A stretch of 6,141 nt of DNA from Magnetococcales bacterium (GCA_015229045.1 JADGCJ010000180.1:1-6141); one strand, 5' to 3'. Shown: positions 1-5,180, numbered from the stretch's first letter. The notes: generated by a model from the letters alone, not told the origin. Numbers and translations: made by a program.

Positions 1-45
1 CTCATAACCGGTCGGTCCCAGGTTCGAATCCTGGTGGGCCCACCA
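1..45 (+). tRNA. tRNA-Met (CAU), 3' part only
   Basis: The window opens inside the anticodon loop: CTCATAA at 1-7 puts the anticodon CAT at 3-5. The 3' half of the anticodon stem (8-12) and a five-base variable loop (13-17) follow. The T arm is complete, with a perfect 5-bp stem (18-22 with 30-34) around the loop TTCGAAT. The 3' acceptor strand is 35-41, the discriminator is A42 and CCA is encoded at 43-45. CAU can be elongator Met, initiator Met or, after lysidine modification, Ile2; the missing 5' half would decide, and elongator Met seems most likely. The 3' end of a tRNA gene is a common integration site, which fits the accessory content downstream, but no second copy of this end occurs in the window. 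Confidence 0.93.
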
Positions 46-223
46 TTTTGATTTTCATAGGTTTTCTCGATGTCTGGGGCGGATTTTGGAGTGGCTCTCG
101 TTGGGGCGAAAAAGTCCAATGTTTCCAATGGTTACGCGGGCAGTTCGACAACCAACTTGCTCCCTCGCCGGAGTCGGGAATTGCCTTTCTCTTCTCTCCC
201 TGCCAATTTTCTCCAAAAGCTCT

Positions 224-258
224 GGACTCACCCCCTGGTGAGTCCGACAAAATCGGAC
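224..258. repeat. Two overlapping, mutually exclusive hairpins
   Basis: GGACTCACC (224-232) pairs perfectly with GGTGAGTCC (237-245) across a four-base loop. GTCCGA (242-247) pairs perfectly with TCGGAC (253-258) across CAAAA. The shared bases GTCC (242-245) mean only one stem can form at a time, the layout expected of an attenuator or of overlapping binding sites. No T-run follows, so this is not a standard intrinsic terminator. Function unknown. Confidence 0.5.
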
Positions 259-367
259 CCGGCCTCAGCCTTACTGCCGCAACGTTTATAATGGGTCGCT
301 AATATATGACCCGTTTGACGGGAAAGATGGTCGGCGGAAAAGCGAAAAATCGTGCAAACCCGGGTCT

Positions 368-406
368 GGTAATTTGGCGATTAATGCGGATGTACCGGGA
401 ATTACC
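368..406. repeat. Inverted repeat, left copy of a repeated unit
   Basis: GGTAATT (368-374) is the exact reverse complement of AATTACC (400-406), with 25 bases between. The right arm overlaps GCGGATGTACCGGGAATT (386-403), which recurs at 559-576 with 16 of 18 bases identical. Both copies therefore sit in the right arm of an inverted repeat with a loop of about 25 bases, which suggests two related elements rather than chance. Confidence 0.45.
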
Positions 407-524
407 ATTAAGGCGAGAGTCATGGGATTTCCCTGGAGCAGTAGAGGGTGCATCGGGGTTAAGGGACGGCTGGCGACATTCCCTATGACGATAATTTCAT
501 TTTATTGATACACAAGGGAAAAGG

Positions 525-579
525 GTGAACTGTCCCAGGATTTAAAATTTGAATTTTGGCGGATGTCCTGGGAATTCAC
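525..579. repeat. Long imperfect hairpin, possible transposon end
   Basis: TCCCAGGA (533-540) pairs perfectly with TCCTGGGA (566-573), and GTGAA (525-529) pairs with TTCAC (575-579) beyond a small internal loop, giving 13 pairs. The 25-base loop contains the palindrome AAAATT-TG-AATTTT (544-557). The right arm contains GCGGATGTCCTGGGAATT (559-576), related to 386-403. The element lies at the border where the sequence becomes AT-rich, just upstream of the retron RNA. The style of repeat recalls insertion-sequence ends, for example of the IS21 family, but this comes from memory and is unconfirmed. Confidence 0.45.
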
Positions 580-598
580 TGTTAATTTTTCGCAAGAA

Positions 599-628
599 TT
601 TAGCTTTTCATTTCAATGCTAATATGCT
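599..628 (+). promoter_or_regulatory. Candidate promoter for the retron RNA
   Basis: A weak sigma70-like pair can be drawn: TTTAGC (599-604) as -35 and TATGCT (623-628) as -10, with an 18-base spacer, placing the start close to the first base of the a1 repeat. The direct repeat ATGCTAA (616-622 and 624-630) and the inverted pair TTTAGC/GCTAAA (599-604 with 626-631) overlap it and could be an operator. The hexamers match consensus poorly; the call rests mainly on position. Confidence 0.3.
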
Positions 629-741
629 AAAGGAATCTTGGCGGGGTGTATTAGGCACATGGCTTAGGGCGCGAGTCGCGTTCGCTATCAAGTAACCACT
701 GTGTTTCTTCTCTGTTTCTATCACCCCGCCATTTTTCCTTT
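629..741 (+). ncRNA. Retron ncRNA (msr-msd), predicted
   Basis: This is the template and primer RNA of the retron, which the reverse transcriptase just downstream should convert into branched msDNA. Its ends form the expected a1/a2 inverted repeat: 629-648 pairs with 722-741 at 17 of 20 positions, including an unbroken 10-bp core (639-648 with 722-731) and AAAGGAA with TTTCCTT at the outer end. Inside, CACATGG (656-662) pairs with CCACTGTG (696-703) with one bulge, enclosing a GC-rich hairpin at 667-683 (CGCG-AGT-CGCG plus G-U pairs). A pyrimidine-rich strand (704-721) leads into a2. After a1, the run TTAGGC (651-656) could hold the branching guanosine, though the usual context is AGC. At about 113 bases it is short for a retron RNA, and the msr/msd boundary cannot be fixed by eye. 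It ends 43 bases before the RT start codon. Confidence 0.72.
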
Positions 742-784
742 CCTGTCACTTTCGCATCCTTCCAGCAAAACATAGCATCACACT

Positions 785-2536
785 ATGAATCAAAAAGACA
801 TGCCCAGAGGTTTTGATCGTAACAGAATCAAATTTGATTTTAGAGTTTTGAAAGATTTGAATACTTTAAAACTTTTCATTGGTGTGGACAATATTACTGA
901 AAGTTTTATTAATACAAAGCATGAAGTTCATCGTTGGTTTATTCAGCATAGAATTCCCAAAAAGAACACCACTAGCCATGATAAGTATCGAATAGTGTGG
1001 CAGCCTATAAACGGAGCTGAGAGATTATACAAAACACTTAACAGAAGATTTGAGATATTTATTAGAGATATTGATAGAAGATATCCGCATCCCTGTTCAT
1101 ATGGGTACGTCCGTGGTAGGAATACTCTGGATAATGCAAAACTGCATATCGGTGCATCAGTTATACTTCATGCTGACATAAGTAATTTCTTCCATTCGAT
1201 CAAAATAGATAGGATTAAAAAGCTATTTATTAGTTATGGGATTGATGCAACTATTGCTAACTATTTAAGTGAGATTGTTACTCTTAACGGCTCACTTCCT
1301 CTAGGTGTGCATACAAGCCCAATGCTTGCAAACGTTTGTTGCTTGGATTTAGACGACAAGCTTTATAAATTATCTCAGCGTTATTCTTGTGCATATTCCC
1401 GTTATGCAGATGATATTTCTATTTCAGGTAGTGATTTACCATCAAAAGATGAAGTTGAAATGATTTTTTCGGAAGAAGGTTTTGTCCTCTCTCAAAATAA
1501 ATTTTCAATATCAAAACTTGGGCAAAAACATTTTGTGACGGGCCTGAGTGTTTCTGATCCTCTTACGCCTCATGTGCCACGCCAAATTAAGAAGTCTCTC
1601 AGGCAGGAATTGTATTATTGTAACAAATTCGGAGTAATTGGTCATCTTGAAAGGATTTATGATGGTTCGTTTGATTTTATACAGAAAAATATTAACAGAA
1701 TAGATGGATTTGTTCGTTATGTTAGTTTTATAGAAAGGAAACCCAATTTTAAAGCAGACTGGATGGCAATGCTTAGCCAGGAAAATTTGCGTATTAATTA
1801 TAGAAACAAGAGCAATGAGCAGTCAAATGAATGCGTGATATATATCGACGAAACAAAATTTGAATTTAATGGCGCAAGCTATTTAGCAATTGCATTGGTT
1901 CAAACTAGTAACTTCGATTTGATAGAATCTGAAAGTAGGCGCATTTATGAAGAATACATTGCGGACCCATTTGCCGCAGGAAGAAAAGATAATATTGCAA
2001 AAAATAAAATACATTTTACTGATGTGCATCCTGATCTGCAAGGAAGGTATATTGATTGGCTATACGGGATTGCCTTTGATGCATATATAGCCTTTTGTAA
2101 AGAGGAGTCCGCAAACTACCAGAGCTTATATCTTTCATTATTATCGCGAATATTGCCGGATAGGTTGAGGCATTTACGCAACCACAATGTTAAGTTGATA
2201 TTGGAACAAAACCCTGAAGTAAGTAGCGAAAGTATAAAAAATAAAGTTTTTGGAATTGATAATTACTTAAAGCTGCAACAAATCCGTTCAGCAAAAACAA
2301 GTGTAATAGTTGGCAGCAAGCAGGAATATTACGGTTTTTCGGTGCCGGATTTTGTTCTTGGTTTATCTGCAAGATATGCAATATCAAATAGTGGTAAACA
2401 ACAAAATGATTCAAGCAATCCCCCTGCAAGGGATACATTACTATTCGAGAAGATGCGTGACAAAATAAGGGTTGTATATGATGTTGATGCAAAAAGAAAA
2501 TACACCAGGCATCGACCGTTTGTCCCTTTTCAATGA
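785..2536 (+). CDS. Retron reverse transcriptase fused to a DUF3800-like domain
   Basis: The protein (583 aa) should reverse-transcribe part of the RNA at 629-741 into msDNA and carry its own effector domain. Residues about 65-330 are the RT: NAKLH (117-121) is the retron NAxxH motif, HADISNFF holds catalytic Asp131, YADD is at 207-210 (Asp209, Asp210) and VTG at 251-253. The palm motif usually written LPQG reads LPLG (171-174), so the common Gln is Leu. Residues about 350-575 resemble DUF3800: YIDE (353-356), NKIHF (407-411) and VPDFVLG (520-526), with Asp355, Glu356 and Asp522 as candidate acidic residues of a nuclease-like RNase H fold. ATG 785 is the only ATG before an in-frame TAG at 773; no clear Shine-Dalgarno is seen. 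The gene is much more AT-rich than its neighbours, suggesting transfer. Retron classification includes a DUF3800 class, which I recall as type VII. Effector activity is inferred. Confidence 0.9.
   Translation: MNQKDMPRGFDRNRIKFDFRVLKDLNTLKLFIGVDNITESFINTKHEVHRWFIQHRIPKKNTTSHDKYRIVWQPINGAERLYKTLNRRFEIFIRDIDRRYPHPCSYGYVRGRNTLDNAKLHIGASVILHADISNFFHSIKIDRIKKLFISYGIDATIANYLSEIVTLNGSLPLGVHTSPMLANVCCLDLDDKLYKLSQRYSCAYSRYADDISISGSDLPSKDEVEMIFSEEGFVLSQNKFSISKLGQKHFVTGLSVSDPLTPHVPRQIKKSLRQELYYCNKFGVIGHLERIYDGSFDFIQKNINRIDGFVRYVSFIERKPNFKADWMAMLSQENLRINYRNKSNEQSNECVIYIDETKFEFNGASYLAIALVQTSNFDLIESESRRIYEEYIADPFAAGRKDNIAKNKIHFTDVHPDLQGRYIDWLYGIAFDAYIAFCKEESANYQSLYLSLLSRILPDRLRHLRNHNVKLILEQNPEVSSESIKNKVFGIDNYLKLQQIRSAKTSVIVGSKQEYYGFSVPDFVLGLSARYAISNSGKQQNDSSNPPARDTLLFEKMRDKIRVVYDVDAKRKYTRHRPFVPFQ
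2065..2113 (+). repeat. Source copy of the 49-base terminal repeat
   Basis: This segment lies inside the DUF3800-like part of the retron reverse transcriptase gene (about codons 427-443), where it is in frame and fits the protein. The copy at 6093-6141 breaks its host gene, so this one is the original. Confidence 0.9.
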
Positions 2537-2544
2537 ATTGTACG

Positions 2545-2642
2545 GTAGAAATCGAGGAAATCGGAAATCGATGGACAGTATACGCATTTTGTGGAAATCG
2601 ATGGACAGTAGAAATCGAAAACGATGGACAGTATACGCATTT
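2545..2642. repeat. Cluster of direct repeats downstream of the retron
   Basis: Three copies of GATGGACAGTA start at 2570, 2600 and 2623. The first and third extend through TATACGCATTT (2579-2589 and 2632-2642). They are interleaved with GAAATC units at 2548, 2557, 2564, 2594 and 2611, three of them as GGAAATC (2556, 2563, 2593). Spacing is irregular (30 and 23 bases between the longer units), so this is not a CRISPR array. Repeats like these occur as transposase sites near insertion-sequence ends or as iteron-type operators. Position and composition make it the likely right border of the AT-rich block. Confidence 0.7.
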
Positions 2643-2680
2643 CCCTTGGGCCTCGATGAGGTAGGATTATCATTTATTCC

Positions 2681-3073
2681 TTACTGAATGCCCCATTTTT
2701 CCCTCTGCTGCTCCCATTCCATCGGGAACGGGTTCTTCAACTCCCGCCACGTCAGCACATCCGGTTGCCGCCCGTCCAGGATCGCGACGATGATGTCCGG
2801 CGCGAGCAGGGTCAGGCGCAGCACTCTGGCCAGATAGGAGTCGTCGATCTGCTCCAAGGCCGCCAACTCCTTGATGGAGCGGTACTGGCCGCTCTCCATC
2901 ATCCGCAACCATCGGTGCGCCTTGGCCACCAGTTTTCCCAGGGTCTCTTCCTGTGGCGGCGCCTCTTCGACGCCCTCCGGAGCGATGATCAGCTTGCGCC
3001 CGCCGCGCCGTTTCAGTTGCAGAGGGATGGTTACCACGATGATGTTGCCGTTATTGCGTTTTTCGATCTTCAT
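2681..3073 (-). CDS. Small HTH-like protein of a serine-recombinase locus
   Basis: The product (130 aa) resembles small proteins often encoded directly after large serine recombinases in proteobacteria; I know them only as hypothetical or HTH-type proteins. The N-terminus (about 1-30) is basic and beta-rich (NGNIIVVTIPLQLKRRGGRK). Residues about 45-100 look helical with a helix-turn-helix character, including SIKELAALEQIDDSYLARVL and the familiar LLAPDIIVAILDGRQP. The C-terminus has the family-like FPMEWEQQREKWG. Its ATG overlaps the stop of the upstream recombinase fragment as ATGA (3070-3073), so translation was coupled. A DNA-binding or recombination-accessory role is inferred from context. 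With its recombinase truncated it is probably a relic that still has an intact frame. Confidence 0.7.
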   Translation of the reverse strand: MKIEKRNNGNIIVVTIPLQLKRRGGRKLIIAPEGVEEAPPQEETLGKLVAKAHRWLRMMESGQYRSIKELAALEQIDDSYLARVLRLTLLAPDIIVAILDGRQPDVLTWRELKNPFPMEWEQQREKWGIQ

Positions 3074-3330
3074 GCCGCAGCCTCCGTCTGGTTGCCGATC
3101 TCATTGAGTTCACGGGCCAGGGTGTCGAGACCCGCCGCCCGCAGGTGGACCCGCACATCCCCCTTGCTCACCTCCACCGCATCGATGAGCAGGCTGACCA
3201 GTCGTTGCTTCTCTACCGGGAACAACTCCTCCCAGACCGGATCGAGTCGCCGCAGCGCCAGGACGATGTCGCGCTCCTGCAGGCCATACTCCTGCTCGTT
3301 TCCGGCCTGCCAGGTCATGCTCCATCCCAT
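3070..3330 (-). pseudogene. Serine recombinase, C-terminal remnant
   Basis: About 60 residues match the extreme C-terminus of large serine recombinases: ALRRLDPVWEELFPVEKQRL, then a LIDAVEVSKGDVRVHLR strand pair and GLDTLARELNEI. Full proteins of this kind are commonly about 500 residues or more and have an N-terminal catalytic domain with a nucleophilic serine, a recombinase domain and a zinc ribbon. None of these is present. The frame is open only to 3396, and the residues upstream of about 3300 show nothing recombinase-like. The fragment therefore cannot recombine DNA. It ends in ATGA shared with the next gene, the normal arrangement of the intact locus, so the loss happened at the 5' end, probably when the neighbouring phage-like DNA arrived. 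Whether the stump is still translated from ATG 3330 is unknown. Confidence 0.78.
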
Positions 3331-3350
3331 GGGAATGCGATGGTTTCGGG

Positions 3351-3377
3351 CAGTCCGGAATGTGCAATTCCGGACTG
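3351..3377. promoter_or_regulatory. Perfect palindrome between divergent genes
   Basis: CAGTCCGGAAT (3351-3361) is the exact reverse complement of ATTCCGGACTG (3367-3377), with the five-base spacer GTGCA. It lies between the minus-strand recombinase remnant and the plus-strand gene at 3399. No T-run follows on either strand, so a protein-binding site (operator or recombination half-sites) or a stable RNA hairpin is more likely than a terminator. Confidence 0.55.
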
Positions 3378-3398
3378 GAATGACTATACCGCTCCATT

Positions 3399-3809
3399 AT
3401 GCAACATTGGATTGCCTGGGTGCCGGAAAACGTGGCCGGGCACGATGAATTTCCATTCCAGGTTCGCTTTTCAGGCACGACCGGCGTGCGGCTTGGCTCC
3501 GGCGAGATCTTTTTCCAGCGCGGCGACGGGGCGTTCCGGGGCGCGGACATCTCCGAGCCGCTTCTGACGACTGATGACGCCAAACGCTCCCGTGGCCGAT
3601 CCGAGATCGATGCTGGCGAGGCGTTCCAGGAGGTGTCGTTGACGTGCCTGCACCGTCCAGGCTTCATGCCTGGACAGCTTGTCGAGGTCCACGACGCACT
3701 GATGGGCCGCTCCTGGCGCGGCAAGATCACCTCCGTGAGCCATTCGGCCAAGGGCAACAAACTGACCTCTTCTCTGGAGTTGGTGCGATATGTCGAGTCC
3801 GTTGCATGA
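3399..3809 (+). CDS. Phage tail/baseplate-like protein, probable
   Basis: The product (136 aa) is soluble and beta-rich, with no signal peptide or membrane segment. The second half, around RGRSEIDAGEAFQEVSL and then RPGFMPGQLVEVHDALMG, followed by SWRGKITSVSHS and LTSSLELVRYVE, reads like the end of phage tail or baseplate proteins that place a ligand-binding or OB-like barrel on the tail axis. This is pattern resemblance, not a named family. The start is ATG 3399; an in-frame stop lies at 3381 and no convincing Shine-Dalgarno precedes it, so GTG 3420 is an alternative. It overlaps the next gene by 20 bases, typical of phage operons. A lone pair of tail-type genes without head or lysis genes suggests a prophage fragment or a domesticated module. 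It may itself be an N-terminally truncated copy of a longer protein. Confidence 0.5.
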   Translation: MQHWIAWVPENVAGHDEFPFQVRFSGTTGVRLGSGEIFFQRGDGAFRGADISEPLLTTDDAKRSRGRSEIDAGEAFQEVSLTCLHRPGFMPGQLVEVHDALMGRSWRGKITSVSHSAKGNKLTSSLELVRYVESVA

Positions 3810-4014
3810 TCTGCGAGAAATATTGGCCGGACGAGTTGCGGTGGCAGGCAAAATCGTCTCGGTGGCCAATGGCGTGACCAGGGTGGCCACGGCCCAGGGG
3901 GTGGTCGAAGTGGTGCTGGACGGAGGCGGCCACGTCGGAGACCGAGTCAGCGTGTGGGATGGGCGTGCGGTGCGGGTGCAGGAGGCGGTGGAGGTGCCGG
4001 TGTTTTATGTATAA
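3790..4014 (+). CDS. Small beta-rich protein, phage-like operon partner
   Basis: The product (74 aa) starts with a short helix (HDLREILAGRVAV) followed by alternating strands: KIVSVANGVTRVATAQG, then VVEVVLDGGGHVGDRVSVWD and VRVQEAVEVPVFYV. That is the pattern of a small OB-like or barrel domain, as in short baseplate proteins. I do not recognise a named family. ATG 3790 has GGAG at 3776-3779, ten bases upstream, inside the preceding gene, and the 20-base overlap implies coupled translation. The two proteins probably work together. The gene runs convergently into the HTH gene at 4036 with only 21 bases between them. Confidence 0.5.
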   Translation: MSSPLHDLREILAGRVAVAGKIVSVANGVTRVATAQGVVEVVLDGGGHVGDRVSVWDGRAVRVQEAVEVPVFYV

Positions 4015-4033
4015 TCGTTCCAGAATGGACGAT
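4014..4033. terminator. Weak hairpin between convergent genes
   Basis: ATCGT (4014-4018) pairs with ACGAT (4029-4033) and CC (4020-4021) with GG (4027-4028), with one bulged T and the loop AGAAT. It sits exactly in the gap between two convergent stop codons, where a bidirectional terminator would be expected. It lacks a T-run on either side, so it would be inefficient at best. Confidence 0.25.
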
Positions 4034-4035
4034 CT

Positions 4036-4590
4036 TCATGCTGATGGTACATGGGAATCCCTGAACTTGGCATCCAGGGTAACCGTCTTCGCAACCAATC
4101 GGGCAGGCAGTCCACTTGGAATTCCGAGGAAAATCCAGTCCAGGGTGATGTGAAACAGGCTGGCCAGACGAGTCATGGCATGAAAATCGGGAGCAGTTTC
4201 CCCGGCTTCCCATCGCGCCAGAGCGGAAACTTCGACTTCAATGGCGGCGGCGATCTCCTCGAATTCAAGCTCCATCGCTATTCTGGCTGCCTTGATGCGG
4301 CAGGCGATGGCGATCATCTGTTCCCGTGTGAACTGGAAACCGGAAAGTTCGCCACGCAAAATCCACTCTGCAGACAAGCCGTATGTCTGCGTAAAACGGA
4401 TAAGAGTCAGCAAGTCAGGAGAGCGTCGCCCCATCTCCCAATGGTTCCAGGCGCTGGTTCCCACCCCGAGGGCGGCGCATACGTCCCTCTGGCTGAGACC
4501 CGCCGACTGACGAGCTGTTTTCAGGCGCTGGCCGATGGCCTTCAGAAAATTGGGACCATTAAGGTCGTCGCTCATGACCGGCAAACCCAT
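4036..4590 (-). CDS. Double HTH (Cro/CI, XRE) regulator
   Basis: The product (184 aa) has two tandem Cro/CI-type helix-turn-helix domains. The first covers about residues 18-80 (GQRLKTARQSAGLSQRDVC, recognition region ending WNHWEMGRR, then AEWILRG). The second covers about 92-156 (CRIKAARIAMELEFEEIAAA, RWEAGETAPD, LDWIFLG). Two domains in one chain could bind one operator pseudo-dimerically. ATG 4588-4590 is preferred because it overlaps the previous stop as TGATG (coupled translation); TTG one codon earlier or ATG 4573-4575 (MSDDL) are alternatives. The protein aligns along its length with the two preceding ORFs read through one stop codon, so it is the intact member of a tandem duplication. 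A role as transcriptional repressor of this cluster or of the divergent hsdM is inferred. Confidence 0.85.
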   Translation of the reverse strand: MGLPVMSDDLNGPNFLKAIGQRLKTARQSAGLSQRDVCAALGVGTSAWNHWEMGRRSPDLLTLIRFTQTYGLSAEWILRGELSGFQFTREQMIAIACRIKAARIAMELEFEEIAAAIEVEVSALARWEAGETAPDFHAMTRLASLFHITLDWIFLGIPSGLPARLVAKTVTLDAKFRDSHVPSA

Positions 4591-4835
4591 CAAGGTTTCA
4601 ACAGCGTCTTCGCCAAGCGGAAGGGCAGATTGGCGGTGTCGCCCCTGAAAAACCAGTCTAGGGAGAGGCCGAATTTCTTGGTGAGTACGAACATTGCCTC
4701 GATTTCAGGCAGGGCGCGACCGCTTTCCCAGGTTTCCAGGGTTTCCGTATGGATACCCAGCAACTCGGCCATCTCCTGCAGGGACAATTCGAGAGCGGAC
4801 CTGGAAGCCCACAATCGGTGGCCAGTTACCGCCAT
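4590..4835 (-). CDS. Single HTH (XRE) protein, 3' half of a split copy
   Basis: The product (81 aa) is one Cro/CI-type HTH domain: RLWASRSALELSLQEMAELL, then ETLETWESGRALPEIE and SLDWFFRGD, with a short tail NLPFRLAKTLLKP. It corresponds to the second domain of the 184-residue regulator downstream, including matches in the tail. ATG 4833-4835 has no clear Shine-Dalgarno. The frame is the same as that of the preceding gene and stays open back to its TAG stop, with only nine sense codons between, so the real product may begin earlier, be translated by reinitiation, or not be made. Its TGA overlaps the next ATG. Function: DNA binding, target unknown. Confidence 0.7.
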   Translation of the reverse strand: MAVTGHRLWASRSALELSLQEMAELLGIHTETLETWESGRALPEIEAMFVLTKKFGLSLDWFFRGDTANLPFRLAKTLLKP

Positions 4836-4862
4836 TAGGTCGGAACTGGATCTTAATGCGGC

Positions 4863-5102
4863 CTATTGTCCTCTGTAGACCCAATCCAGGGACAAGCGAT
4901 GGGAATTCGCCAATTCGGCCAGCACCATGGGATCGGGAAGACGACGTCCGGTCTCCCAGTGGTTCCATGTGGCGGGCCGAACGTCCAGCAACGTGCAGAC
5001 CTGCTTTTGGGTCAAGCCGAGCGCTTCTCTGGCCGATTTTAAACGTTGACCGATGGCTCTCAGTTGCTCTGGCGTGCGTTCCCGCGTCACGGTACCGTCC
5101 AA
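4863..5102 (-). CDS. Single HTH (XRE) protein, 5' half of a split copy
   Basis: The product (79 aa) has one Cro/CI-type HTH at residues 18-78: GQRLKSAREALGLTQKQVC, then ATWNHWETGRRLPDP and SLDWVYRG. It closely resembles domain 1 of the 184-residue regulator. It ends in TAG exactly where that paralogue runs on into its linker. The start is uncertain: TTG 5100-5102 gives this length, GTG 5088-5090 is an alternative, an in-frame TGA lies at 5124-5126 and no ATG exists. The gene is first in a minus-strand set and divergent from hsdM across about 100 bases, the usual place for a regulator of a restriction-modification system. Binding to the palindrome at 5166-5180 is a reasonable guess but not shown. 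Confidence 0.78.
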   Translation of the reverse strand: MDGTVTRERTPEQLRAIGQRLKSAREALGLTQKQVCTLLDVRPATWNHWETGRRLPDPMVLAELANSHRLSLDWVYRGQ

Positions 5103-5156
5103 TTTGAAACCGGCTGAAGGCCATCAATAAACCTCGCCTCGGCAGTTTACACCATG

Positions 5157-5162
5157 TATAAT
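5157..5162 (+). promoter_or_regulatory. Candidate -10 box of hsdM
   Basis: A perfect TATAAT lies 39 bases before the hsdM start codon. No good -35 is visible about 17 bases upstream (5134-5139 is GC-rich and unlike consensus), which suggests activator dependence or weak basal expression. The same AT-rich stretch could serve as the -10 region of a minus-strand promoter for the HTH genes, since both transcripts must start in this gap. Confidence 0.45.
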
Positions 5163-5165
5163 ATA

Positions 5166-5180
5166 GATTTCCAGGAAATC
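5166..5180. promoter_or_regulatory. 15-bp palindrome, candidate operator of hsdM
   Basis: GATTTCC (5166-5172) and GGAAATC (5174-5180) are perfect inverted half-sites around A5173. The site begins four bases after TATAAT, so it covers the expected transcription start, where a bound dimeric HTH repressor would block initiation. A further GAAATC lies at 5184-5189. The divergent XRE proteins are the obvious candidates to bind it. Confidence 0.5.

Larger units (their letters stand above)
46..628. other. Non-coding region with mobile-element-like repeats
   Basis: I see no convincing gene here. The short open frames have no recognisable domain and no good ribosome site, and one on the minus strand simply runs through the tRNA. 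What the stretch holds is structure: two overlapping hairpins (224-258), a weaker inverted repeat around 292-316 (GGGTC with GACCC), an inverted repeat at 368-406, a long imperfect hairpin at 525-579 and an imperfect direct repeat shared by the last two. Base composition shifts from GC-rich to AT-rich near 490, which probably marks the left edge of the imported retron block. A remnant of transposable-element ends is a reasonable reading, but I cannot name the family. Confidence 0.6.

Noticed and set aside
2..250. Open frame on the minus strand through the tRNA
   Set aside because: Its C-terminus is the usual spurious translation of a tRNA T arm and acceptor (PPGFEPGTDRL); no domain is present.
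287..292. TATAAT as a promoter -10
   Set aside because: No suitable -35 about 17 bases upstream and no gene directly downstream.
306..488. Possible 60-codon gene
   Set aside because: No good ribosome site or recognisable protein, and it overlaps the inverted and direct repeats; probably chance.
785..2536. Group II intron maturase or diversity-generating RT
   Set aside because: NAxxH and VTG motifs plus the upstream a1/a2 repeat point to a retron; no intron RNA structure or template/variable repeat pair is seen.
2545..2642. CRISPR-like array
   Set aside because: Units are short and interleaved with uneven spacing, there are no uniform spacers, and no cas genes are nearby.
3110..3890. Several open frames on both strands across the recombinase remnant and the phage-like genes
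   Set aside because: Their translations show no family features, whereas the chosen frames show overlaps (ATGA, 20-base overlap) and recognisable proteins.
4863..4865. Amber codon decoded as pyrrolysine
   Set aside because: Nothing here supports a pyrrolysine system and HTH proteins are not known users; a split gene or pseudogene is simpler.
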